Assembly: GCA_910578755.1 (NCBI GenBank)
Contig: CAJTSZ010000045.1
Span: forward strand, 1-16,464
Source of the DNA: an uncultured Oscillospiraceae bacterium
GTDB taxonomy: Bacteria; Bacillota; Clostridia; Oscillospirales; Ruminococcaceae
DNA: 16,464 bases
Direction of reading: 5' to 3'
The position numbers and the translations under genes are program-made. How positions within the stretch are numbered: position 1 is the first letter of the stretch; each line of letters opens with the position of its first letter. The notes beneath the pieces are model-generated. The model saw only the letters and a list, made by a program, of their open reading frames with translations. It searched no databases and was not told where the DNA came from. Below are positions 7,252-15,000 of this stretch, in pieces.

Positions 7252-7589
7252 CCTGTTATACATTGGGCTTCCTTCCAATTATTGGGCTGTCCTGCGCGGC
7301 CTATCCCCTGTCCTTTTCTTTGCGGGGCGCTATCGCCCCTGTGCCCTTTGAACCCCTTATTTGTTTGTGGCTCTCAATAAGCGGCGGCTAAGTCTGCCCA
7401 AAGGCGGGGGCAGACTTCCCGCTTAGTAGCCTCGCCTGCGCTCGGCGTTACCAGGCTTCCAGGCTCTAACGGTTAGGGCTTCTGCAACACTAAAAATATA
7501 ATAACCGTTTTGCAGTTATTTGCGTACAACAGCCTCTATTTTTCTGCCATTATTCACCATGGAAACCTGCCAGCGCCTGTAAAGGAGGG
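7252..7589. other. GC-rich non-coding stretch with several stem-loops
   Basis: There is no convincing gene between the divergent promoters at 7223-7251 and 7590-7618. The stretch contains GGGGCG/CGCCCC (7324-7339, loop CTAT). It also contains a two-tier hairpin: outer TAAGCGG/CCGCTTA (7378-7384 with 7419-7425) and inner AGTCTGCCC/GGGCAGACT (7391-7399 with 7408-7416). A near-palindrome GCTCTAAC/GTTAGGGC lies at 7463-7479, and an AATAAC/GTTATT hairpin at 7499-7520. The segment 7285-7480 is distinctly more GC-rich than its flanks. It may be a structured RNA, a remnant element or a repeat; I do not recognise the family. Confidence 0.55.
7499..7520 (-). repeat. Hairpin repeat, copy 1
   Basis: A 22-base element, TAATAAC...GTTATT with a 9-base centre, matches 16402-16423 at 19 of 22 positions. 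On the minus strand it is followed by a T-rich tail (ATATTTTTAG), so it could also act as a weak terminator. Confidence 0.45.
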
Positions 7590-7618
7590 TTGAAAGCCGC
7601 TTGCAGTAATGGTATACT
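7590..7618 (+). promoter_or_regulatory. Promoter for the 151-residue protein gene
   Basis: TTGAAA (7590-7595), a 17-base spacer and TATACT (7613-7618), with TGG directly before the -10 box (extended -10). It lies about 45 bases upstream of the start codon at 7662. The -10 context AATGGTATACTT is identical to that of the opposing promoter at 6641-6669. Confidence 0.8.
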
Positions 7619-7661
7619 TTGCCTATATTAAGCTGACAAACTGGAATATGGAGGGTAAACT

Positions 7662-8117
7662 ATGTTTTCTTATGAATATGGGTTAAAAACCGGCGATTTA
7701 TCGGAAAAAGAAATGGTCAAAATTTTTGAAAGGGCCCTTAGTAAGGTTGCCAAAGAAATCAACGATTCCCGTATTCCCCATAAGCGGAAACTGAGCAAGA
7801 GGACTGGCCCCTTCGGCCGTTCTACCCCAGATGCAGAACCGCCAGAATATGATCACATCTATCTTTATGGCCATAGGCCCAGTAATTTGCATTTAGAGCT
7901 GTACCCTAATCGGGAGAAGAATGGACGGGTGAAATTTTCGGAAGAGGGAATCACTTGGAATTTGTACTTTTACATCTTGCGGGACTATCCAAACCGGATA
8001 TCCGAGGAGGACCGCATCCAAGAGTTTGGCGACAGAGTGATTGAGGAATTATTCCAAACACTTCCCTGTGAAAAGGTACTCATTAAAAAATACGCCCCTG
8101 GTGAGAACAGGCTTTAA
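7662..8117 (+). CDS. Protein of unknown function, 151 residues
   Basis: I do not recognise a family. It is the only plus-strand gene in the window. The start at 7662 has GGAGGG about 7 bases upstream and a good promoter at 7590-7618. The protein is soluble, with no signal peptide or membrane span. It has a charged N-terminal helix-like part (EKEMVKIFERALSKVAKEI), a basic linker (IPHKRKLSKRTG), a proline-rich turn (DAEPPEYDH), a middle part rich in Tyr and beta-prone residues (IYLYGHRPSNLHLELYP, ITWNLYFYILRDYP), and a C-terminal helix ending ELFQTLPCEKVLIKKYAPGE. The size and alternating pattern resemble many small immunity-like or toxin-neutraliser proteins, but no motif proves this. It is convergent with the large minus-strand operon and shares a terminator with it. 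Confidence 0.85.
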   Translation: MFSYEYGLKTGDLSEKEMVKIFERALSKVAKEINDSRIPHKRKLSKRTGPFGRSTPDAEPPEYDHIYLYGHRPSNLHLELYPNREKNGRVKFSEEGITWNLYFYILRDYPNRISEEDRIQEFGDRVIEELFQTLPCEKVLIKKYAPGENRL

Positions 8118-8204
8118 TGAAGCTGCAAATTCCCCGTTTGGTTCGGATGAAATGACTTTCCTTTCCCTATTTCACAGCTGCTGTACCAGCCGGCAAGGCA
8201 AAGG

Positions 8205-8259
8205 AATAATAAAAGCAGATGCCCAGCCCCACGGATCTGGTGCATCTGCTTTTATTATT
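8205..8259. terminator. Bidirectional intrinsic terminator between convergent genes
   Basis: An 18-bp perfect inverted repeat pairs 8205-8222 with 8242-8259. A small inner CCAG/CTGG extension lies in the loop. In both directions a GC-rich inner stem ends in GCTTTTATTATT, so it can terminate the plus-strand gene ending at 8117 and the minus-strand operon ending at 8311. Confidence 0.9.
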
Positions 8260-8310
8260 GCAACCGTTTTATGGTTTTCAGTATGTTCAGTTTTAATGGA
8301 AGCAACAGGG

Positions 8311-9192
8311 TCAGCGTTCTCCAGCTGCGTATGGCCCCATATTGATATCCAGCACCCCTCTAAACGGCTGGATCAGCGCATCCTCATACTGGCATTTCCA
8401 TTGTAGTTTTTGGCTTAGCTGACCGTTTTCCACACCGTCCACGGTTTCGCCATTTTCGATAGGGTTATCATTGGCCAAAATGTAGGAGGCCAGGCTGTAG
8501 GCGTGGTTTACCACCCAGTTGGGGTCCATGCCATGGAAATGGTACTGAAGATCCGGCAGGAACAGGGTGTCCATACCTAAAGTATCCACTACCATATCCT
8601 CTGTGCCCTGTATGTTGAAAAACCGGACATTCACGCCGAAGTTAATGAAGCGGTTGGGCCCCTGAAACTGGTGGGAGCGCACATCCTCCGCCAGGAACAG
8701 CTTGCCGCAGTTTTGGAAGTAGAATGCCTCACAGGTTGGGTACAGCTGCGCCAAGGCATCCAAAAAATCCGCGTCCAGGTTGGCCCTCTCCAGCGCCGGA
8801 AGCGCCGCCGCCAGCATATCAACAGCCACCACCTGATACTTACATTCCTGTAAAATCCGTTCCCGGTCCTCCTGGCAGTCCCACATTTGGCTTATAAGAA
8901 AGGTGTCGAAGCCTTTGCCCTCAAATTGGTTGCAGCCCATTACCATCAGCTGCACCGGGGCTTTGCCTTCCTTAAACTCTGCGGTATGCTCCAAGGCGGC
9001 AAAGCCGGCCATTTTTTCATCATGGCCAAAGCACTCCACCGGGCCAATGTGCTTTTCCAGCACGGCGGTCATTTTATTTTTGTCCGGCATTATCACCGGC
9101 TCTTTAAACAGCATTTGGATGAGAAAGGGCCCACCGGGAACCGGGGTTTTTTCCTTTTCCAGGTTTTGTTCAAATACTTCTTTTTTGCTCAT
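8311..9192 (-). CDS. DUF4261 family protein (stand-alone)
   Basis: A 293-residue soluble protein of the uncharacterised DUF4261 family. The family-like N-terminal part is PFLIQMLFKEPVIMPDKNKM. The C-terminal part has NWVVNHAYSLASYILANDNP, IENGETVDG and ends WKCQYEDALIQPFRGVLDINMG. The pattern GMD, then SYxL, then D and GETxxG also occurs in the DUF4261 section of the 1334-residue protein of the same operon, so the two are probably distant paralogues. No biochemical function is established. ATG at 9192 lies 2 bases after the stop of the preceding gene, with AGAGGGG as the ribosome binding site overlapping that gene's end, so translation is likely coupled. It is the last gene before the terminator at 8205-8259. 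Family call by memory of motifs. Confidence 0.85.
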   Translation of the reverse strand: MSKKEVFEQNLEKEKTPVPGGPFLIQMLFKEPVIMPDKNKMTAVLEKHIGPVECFGHDEKMAGFAALEHTAEFKEGKAPVQLMVMGCNQFEGKGFDTFLISQMWDCQEDRERILQECKYQVVAVDMLAAALPALERANLDADFLDALAQLYPTCEAFYFQNCGKLFLAEDVRSHQFQGPNRFINFGVNVRFFNIQGTEDMVVDTLGMDTLFLPDLQYHFHGMDPNWVVNHAYSLASYILANDNPIENGETVDGVENGQLSQKLQWKCQYEDALIQPFRGVLDINMGPYAAGER

Positions 9193-9194
9193 AT

Positions 9195-9902
9195 TTATTC
9201 CCCTCTTTCCTTCATTGCAGCCTCCAGCTGCTTAATGGCCGTATCTATATAGAGGTACACGCCATCTGTGTCGCAGTGGAACAGGTTGGAGTAGCTTCCG
9301 CTTTCGTTTGGGCTGATGGGATTGGGTTCTACTACCTCTGTAGCTTCCAACAGGCCGGCGCCCAGCTTTACGGCGGCGGCGAGTGCTTTTTTCAGCACAT
9401 CAAGCTGGCCGTTGCACCATAACTCTTCAAAATCCCCACAAATCCTTGAATTTTGCTCCAAATCCTGGAGCAGCTGTGCCGCCTGCGCCGGGGAAAGGTA
9501 CACACCGGAACAGTAGTTTTCAACAATACAGTTTTCTGCCGGGTTTGGAAAGGCAGACGGGGCCACCTGGGCCCACGGGGTAAAATACCGGGCATATTCC
9601 GGCTTTTGCTCCACCAAAAAGGAAAAGGCGCTTCCCCTTGTGTAATAGTAGTCCCGGAAAAAACCCTGGATTACTGCAATATAAAAGCCGTGGCTTTTAT
9701 CAAACAGCTCGCTGTCCTCTGTTTTGGCCCCAACCCGCAGCGTGTTTAAATACTTTTCCGCATAAAAGCCCTCTATGCCATGCTGTGCGGCAAGGGCCAG
9801 CACTTTTTCTTCCTGCCCCTGTTTCACCCATTCCAAAGGCGTAAAATACCAGTCCTTCATCTCTTTGGGTGAGATGGGGTGAAAAGTTACGTCGAATCCC
9901 AT
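9195..9902 (-). CDS. Protein of unknown function beginning MGFDVTFHPIS, 235 residues
   Basis: I recognise this only as a type of hypothetical protein found in Firmicutes and cannot name its family. The start at 9902 has AAGGAGGAG directly upstream, 11 bases after the stop of the previous gene. The longer frame to 9971 overlaps that gene and is not needed. The protein is soluble. Its N-terminus is MGFDVTFHPISPKEMKDWYF; in the middle it has GFFRDYYYTRGSAFSFLVEQ. Near the C-terminus are a CSGVYLSPAQAAQLLQDLEQ helix and the acidic/aromatic end VYLYIDTAIKQLEAAMKERGE. SPAQAAQLLQDLE resembles the helical segments of DUF1877-like small proteins, but I would not assign it. Tight spacing on both sides puts it in the rtcB-DUF4261 operon. 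Confidence 0.85.
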   Translation of the reverse strand: MGFDVTFHPISPKEMKDWYFTPLEWVKQGQEEKVLALAAQHGIEGFYAEKYLNTLRVGAKTEDSELFDKSHGFYIAVIQGFFRDYYYTRGSAFSFLVEQKPEYARYFTPWAQVAPSAFPNPAENCIVENYCSGVYLSPAQAAQLLQDLEQNSRICGDFEELWCNGQLDVLKKALAAAVKLGAGLLEATEVVEPNPISPNESGSYSNLFHCDTDGVYLYIDTAIKQLEAAMKERGE

Positions 9903-9913
9903 AAAACTCCTCC

Positions 9914-10681
9914 TTAATAATCCAGCAGGACAGGCACCTGCTGTTCCTCTGCAAACTTCATGGCCTGCCAAAGTATGGAAAATGCAAACTTGGCCAAAGA
10001 TTCCGTAGAATACTGGGTGTGCTCCGAAATAGCCTCCGGGCTGTACTGCCCGCCTGGGCCCACAGTACCGTCCACCGGGTAGCCCTCTGTTTTATCCCAG
10101 CGGAGGATTGTTTCCTCATCGGCCTGCCACGCCAGCTGGTTCAGCTTCTCCAGTTCCTTGCGCAGGGCGCCCACGGTACCAATTATGGCTTGGCTGCCGT
10201 TGGGCAGCGGGCCCTGGAACATAAAGCTGTCCGCAAGGGGTAGCCACCAGGTGGCGCCGTAAAACAACGACCAAACCTGCTCCTGGTCCTCCACAAGGCG
10301 GAGAATGGCCGGGTGTTCCATAAAATCCCAATCCTTCTCCACGCTGGGCGGCACCAGCTCCCCGTAAGTATTGCAGGCAGCCACCAGCAGCATGGCGCCA
10401 AAGGCGTCCCAGTCCGGCTTATCTGTGTAGTAGGGCTTTTCATTGTTCTCCGGCCAGGGATGTTCCTGCTGGGATATGGCGGCCAAAAGCTGGTCCCGCC
10501 AGCTTTCTATATCCGCCTGAATTTCCTCCGGGGTCATTTCCTCCTCGTCGGAAACCTGTTCCCCATCCGGGGTAATTTTATGAAAGGTATATCCGTTTTC
10601 CTCTGCCCACTGCTGGACAACGGTTTTCCAGTTGTGGGAATAGTACCGGGTCAGCGTTCCGGCGTAAATGTCCAGCCCCAT
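9914..10681 (-). CDS. Protein of unknown function beginning MGLDIYAGTLTRYY, 255 residues
   Basis: Unassigned soluble protein. ATG at 10681 is preceded by GGGAGG at good spacing, 46 bases after the rtcB stop. It begins MGLDIYAGTLTRYYSHNWKT. An acidic segment DGEQVSDEEEMTPEEIQADI follows at about residues 39-58, then a Trp- and aromatic-rich central part (WSLFYGATWWLPLADSFMF), and the end is KFAFSILWQAMKFAEEQQVPVLLDY. There is no signal peptide or catalytic motif that I know. The next protein in the operon also starts MG-(F/L)-D-(V/I), but beyond that I see no clear similarity. The stop lies 11 bases before the next start, so the two are very probably co-translated. An intercistronic GCCATT/AATGGC hairpin (10711-10724) precedes it. 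Confidence 0.85.
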   Translation of the reverse strand: MGLDIYAGTLTRYYSHNWKTVVQQWAEENGYTFHKITPDGEQVSDEEEMTPEEIQADIESWRDQLLAAISQQEHPWPENNEKPYYTDKPDWDAFGAMLLVAACNTYGELVPPSVEKDWDFMEHPAILRLVEDQEQVWSLFYGATWWLPLADSFMFQGPLPNGSQAIIGTVGALRKELEKLNQLAWQADEETILRWDKTEGYPVDGTVGPGGQYSPEAISEHTQYSTESLAKFAFSILWQAMKFAEEQQVPVLLDY

Positions 10682-10727
10682 AGTGTTTCCTCCCTTTCTT
10701 TTGTATCAAAGCCATTCAAATGGCGCT

Positions 10728-11936
10728 TTATTCCTCGTCCCCAGCTTTAAAGTTATAGATAGGGCGGATAATCCTTTTTACCTCCGCCGTGGGGCCAATA
10801 TTATCCAAAATATCCTCCATTCCCTTGTAGGCCATGGGGCACTCGTCCAAGGTGGCTTTGCTTACGGATGTGGTATATATCCCCTCCATTTGCTTTTTAA
10901 ATTCGGACACCGTAAAGGACTGCTTGGCGCCCGCCCGGCTCATAAGGCGGCCGGCGCCGTGGGGGGCGGAACAGTTCCAGTCCGCATTTCCCTTGCCAAC
11001 ACAGAGGAGGCTGCCGTCCCGCATATTGATGGGGATAAGCAGCTGTTCGCCCGCCTGGGCGGACACGGCGCCTTTGCGCAGAATCATGGCATCGGTATCA
11101 ATATAGTTGTGAATGGTGGTAAACTGCTCCTCCACATGGAGCTTCATGCCCTTGACGATTTCGTCTATCATGGCCTGCCGGTTGAGCATGGCAAAGTGCT
11201 GGACGATTTTCATATCGTGGATATACTCCTCAAACAGCCTCCCGGATACATAGGCAAGGGTTTTGGGGATGCTGGTTTGCTTAAGGTTTTTCAGCTTCTT
11301 TAATTCTTTTTGAATCTCCTTTTCCCGGCCCTCGGCCTTCATTTTGGCAATTAAAACTTCAAGGGAGGCATCATCGGTGCCGTTGAGGGCCTTGTAGCCC
11401 GCCTCCTGGTAGTAGTTGGCCACCTCCACGCCCAGGTGACGGCTGCCGGAGTGAACCACAATGTAAAGGTTCCCTTCGTCATCCTTATCCACCTCAATAA
11501 AGTGGTTGCCGCCGCCCAGGGTGCCAATGCTTTTTTCCGCCCGCAGCAGGCCCACATGGCGGGCGCAGCACAGCTTGTTCAGGTCAATTTGGCTGGAGTA
11601 GCGGTGGGCCCTATTTCGGATGGAGAAGCCGGAGGGTATTTTCTCATAGATCAGTTTATCCAGCTTTTGCAGTTCCATATGGGTTTCCCGGATGCGGATG
11701 GTTTCCATGCCGCATCCAATATCCACCCCCACCAAGTTTGGCACCACCTTGTCGGTGATGGTCATGGTGGTACCAATGGTGCAGCCCTTGCCGGCGTGGA
11801 TGTCGGGCATTAGGCGGATACGGCTGCCTGCCGTAAATTCCTGGTTGCACAGCTCCTGCACCTGTGCAACGGAGGCGCTGTCCACCACATCGGTAAAAAT
11901 TTTTGCTTCGTTGTATTTTCCTTTAATTTCAATCAT
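10728..11936 (-). CDS. rtcB: RtcB-family RNA 3'-phosphate / 2',3'-cyclic phosphate ligase
   Basis: RtcB joins RNA ends bearing 2',3'-cyclic phosphate or 3'-phosphate to 5'-OH ends, using GTP and manganese, and repairs RNAs cut by ribonucleases or toxins. The 402-residue protein has the complete motif set: MPDIHAGKGCTIGTT (Asp45, His47), GVDIGCGM (Asp72, Cys75), GTLGGGNHF (Asn144, His145), VVHSGSR (His162), FAMLNR, TTIHNY (His276) and SAPHGAGRLMSR. His326 in the last motif is the residue expected to be guanylylated. The metal ligands are present, so the enzyme should be active. ATG at 11936 has GAGG upstream. A candidate internal promoter lies at 11977-12005. It sits between the 1334-residue mosaic gene and three unknown genes. 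No archease or rtcA/rtcR gene is in the window. Confidence 0.96.
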   Translation of the reverse strand: MIEIKGKYNEAKIFTDVVDSASVAQVQELCNQEFTAGSRIRLMPDIHAGKGCTIGTTMTITDKVVPNLVGVDIGCGMETIRIRETHMELQKLDKLIYEKIPSGFSIRNRAHRYSSQIDLNKLCCARHVGLLRAEKSIGTLGGGNHFIEVDKDDEGNLYIVVHSGSRHLGVEVANYYQEAGYKALNGTDDASLEVLIAKMKAEGREKEIQKELKKLKNLKQTSIPKTLAYVSGRLFEEYIHDMKIVQHFAMLNRQAMIDEIVKGMKLHVEEQFTTIHNYIDTDAMILRKGAVSAQAGEQLLIPINMRDGSLLCVGKGNADWNCSAPHGAGRLMSRAGAKQSFTVSEFKKQMEGIYTTSVSKATLDECPMAYKGMEDILDNIGPTAEVKRIIRPIYNFKAGDEE

Positions 11937-11976
11937 AGTTTCCTCGCTTTATTTTATGGGGCAATGCCCCCGTTAC

Positions 11977-12005
11977 ATTATACTGGCCGTTCTCCCCCGC
12001 TGCAG
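11977..12005 (-). promoter_or_regulatory. Candidate internal promoter ahead of rtcB
   Basis: CTGCAG (12005-12000), a 17-base spacer and a perfect TATAAT (11982-11977) lie in the 100-base gap after the 1334-codon gene. A GGGGC/GCCCC hairpin at 11958-11970 follows in the leader, and a CCCCC/GGGGG hairpin overlaps the -35 region. The -35 match is only moderate. Confidence 0.5.
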
Positions 12006-12036
12006 GGGGCTGGCCCTCTGGCGGCCCTACCTTTGG

Positions 12037-15000
12037 TTAATCCCACCAGAAGTACCAAATGTTAGACTGGCACAGGGTATCGGCCAAGGTTCCAAGGGTT
12101 TCAAAATTTTGGTCCATATCCGGGCAGAGGCCGTACTGCTCCACAGCCGCCTCCATGGCCTTTTCCTTTGGGATAGGGGCTGGAAGGTCAAATTCCAGCT
12201 CGTCGTGGGTGATAGCTGCGGGAACCGCGCCGTACTGCTGGAACCAGTATTTCGCTGCTGCCATTAGTTCCAGCGTGTCAGGACACTCGTTCCAGTTGCC
12301 AAAGGGCAGGTATGCAAAAACCTCCCAGGGGCGCTTTACGGGGATTTTTGCCAAAATGAGAGGATATGTCATACTGGTATTGGAATTCCAGTAGCTGGAG
12401 AAACGGGAAATGTTATAGCCGCCCTCCATTTCACCCACAACATCTTCCTGCCAGTCCAGGTCATCCTCCTGGGCTTCTTCCTTGCGTTGGCTGGCCAATT
12501 CCTCTAAAACGGCCTTTCCGTCCCTTACGGGGGCGGAAAGCAGCTTCTTCCGGTAGTCGGCTACAGTTTGGGGGTCAAATTCATAGCAGTCCGCAGTATT
12601 CTCCGGGTCGGCGTTGGCCACCAGGCACTCCAGCAGCGTTTCATCCGGCCTGATGAGCATGGGAATATAACCCTCCCGCACCCCAAGGCGCCGGGCGCTG
12701 CTGTATGCCGACATAATGGGGTCATCGTCCTTCATGGAGGGGAAATAGGTACACTCACAGTCCAAATATTCCATGATAGCCTGGGCCAGTTCGGAAGGCT
12801 CCATGGTAGCCTGGTCAAAGTTCTGCTGCTGCCAGTTAGTAAAGCGTTTTTCAATAACCTTTGCCATAGCCTGGTAATACTCCTCGTTAAAGGGGATAAA
12901 CAGGTAGGCCTCATCCTGGAATTCGTTGGAGTGGTACCGGTCCGGGCCGAAGTAGCTTAAAGCGTAGTCGTCAATATCGGCGGGATAGTAGGGGGCGTCA
13001 TTTTCCCCATAGTAGTAATGGGCAAAGCCCTGCTGGTTAAACAGGGCGGTGTGGAGGCAGCCGTCCAATTCCTCCCGGATAAAGGCCCGCAGGTCTTTGG
13101 CCTGTTTTACCCCTTCGCCATGCTCTGCCAGGAAGTTTTCTCCCATTAGGCTGTGCTCTATGCACCAGCGCAAATAAATAGCTATGTGGTTGTAGGCGTT
13201 GATAGGGTCGACATCCAGTTCCTTCTCCTCAATACTTTCAATGTGATAGGAGGCGTCATCCATTCCCATGCTGTCATCATTGTCCTCCTCCGGGTCATCC
13301 CCGGCGGGGGCATAGGAAATCTTCAATGTCATCTGCTCCTCTGGAAGGGATACGCCAGGGCTGCGGGTAATAGTATGTTTATCCTCCGCTGAAAAGCCGA
13401 TGGTTTCCCCGTCCTGGAGCTCCACGTCCTTCTCCAGCACATAGGACACAAGGCTGGCCAGGAAATCCCGCAGTTCGCCCGGATGAGCATTGGCGTTCAG
13501 CACCTCCATTTCATCCTTGTCAAATACATCCATGCCGTAGGTGTAGGCGTTCATGCCGCCCTCGTTTTGGTACAGGCCGAACCAAATCCAGTTGAAGATG
13601 GGCAGCACATCCTTCTGCATCATATTAGCAAAGTCCTCGTAAAAGCGGGGCTCAAACACAACGCCGCTGGTGTAGATGCCGGAGGAGTATTTTTGCCGGC
13701 AGCAGGCGGCCATTAGCTTGGTGTAAAGCTTGCCTCTCTCCAGCAGGTTTTCCTCCTTGCCCAATACCGCCACCATAATGTGGGCGCTGTGTTCCTTGGC
13801 CGCCTTAACTGCGTCCGGCCACATATAGTTGTTTTCCGCGTTCAATTCTGCTTCACCGCCTGGGATGGGAGCAGGCATTAGGCTGACGGCGGCAATCATA
13901 TCGCCCACTTCAAAGACTACTGTGTCATCGCTCTTGTCCTCGTCCGCGTCTTCCTCTACCGTAATGCCCCACTTTTCCTTCATATCCTGGATAAACTGCT
14001 GTTTATCCCACTCTTCCTTGGACAGGAGGACAAAGCCGCAGAAGGTGCCCTTGTGGTCAGCGGTTGTTTCGCCCCCGTCCGCAGGTCCACCATCCAATTC
14101 CTCTGTACTGCGTTTGGCGATCTCCTCTTGGCACTCCTGGACAACCGCAAGGGCGTTTTCGTCCTCCGGGTCCAGTTCCGCCCACCGCCGGGCGTAGGGG
14201 ATGGCTTTTTCCTCCTGCCCATAGAGGTACTGGTAGCCATAGGCCATACGCATATTCCACTCCGCCTTGTTTTGGCCCTCCTCCCGGACAGACTCCAAAA
14301 CCTCAATGGCCCGCCGGAGGGCGGCATCGCCTTTATCATTGGGGGTGCCTTCCTCGTGGTCCCCAATAATGGCGTAGTTTTCCAGCGCCCGCGCCAAAGC
14401 GTAGGCAAAGCGGTAGTCCTGCAGTTCCTTTGGAATTGTATTTAAAGCCTGAATACAGCGGGTGTATTCGTCCTCGTCATTCCACTGTTCAATCTGTTGG
14501 TAAAACGCATTGGCATTGTTTAAGGTGTAGGGAATATAGTCTATTCCAGCCAGTGTTTCTTCCAGTTCATCCTTTTTCTGGTACAGTGTTACCGTTCCCA
14601 CATCCCGGCGGAACACATGGAAGTTGGCCCAGGGAAGGTCGCTGTTTTTAAAGAAAGACTGCGCCGCAGTCAAAACCGTTTTTAGGTCCCAAGCAATAAA
14701 ATCCACATAAGCACAGTAGAGGCCGGTGGCTCCGCCAAGCAAGGTAATAGCGTCCTCTCCAGCGTTTTCCAGCAGCGTGGATTCCAGCTTATCCCGGAAG
14801 TTGAAGATTTTATCACTGCCTTTTCCCTCCCGCAGGGTATCCAGCGGATAGCAGAAAAAGCCGGCCACAGCGCCGTCAGCGTGCAAATCGTCCATATAGT
14901 CATTTTCTGCGTTCATATAGTCGTTGATAAAGGCTGGGCAGCAGGTAGAACCAGCAATGGTATCCAGCCGCCAGTCGGCGTCCGGGTCCACCTTAGGCTC

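Noticed and set aside
7463..7479. Integron attC-like site around GTTAGGGC
   Set aside because: The core GTTRRRY is not satisfied (last base is G), no paired L boxes were seen and no integrase gene is in the window.
9903..9971. 23-codon extension of the 235-residue protein
   Set aside because: It overlaps the end of the preceding gene; AAGGAGGAG directly before 9902 decides the start.
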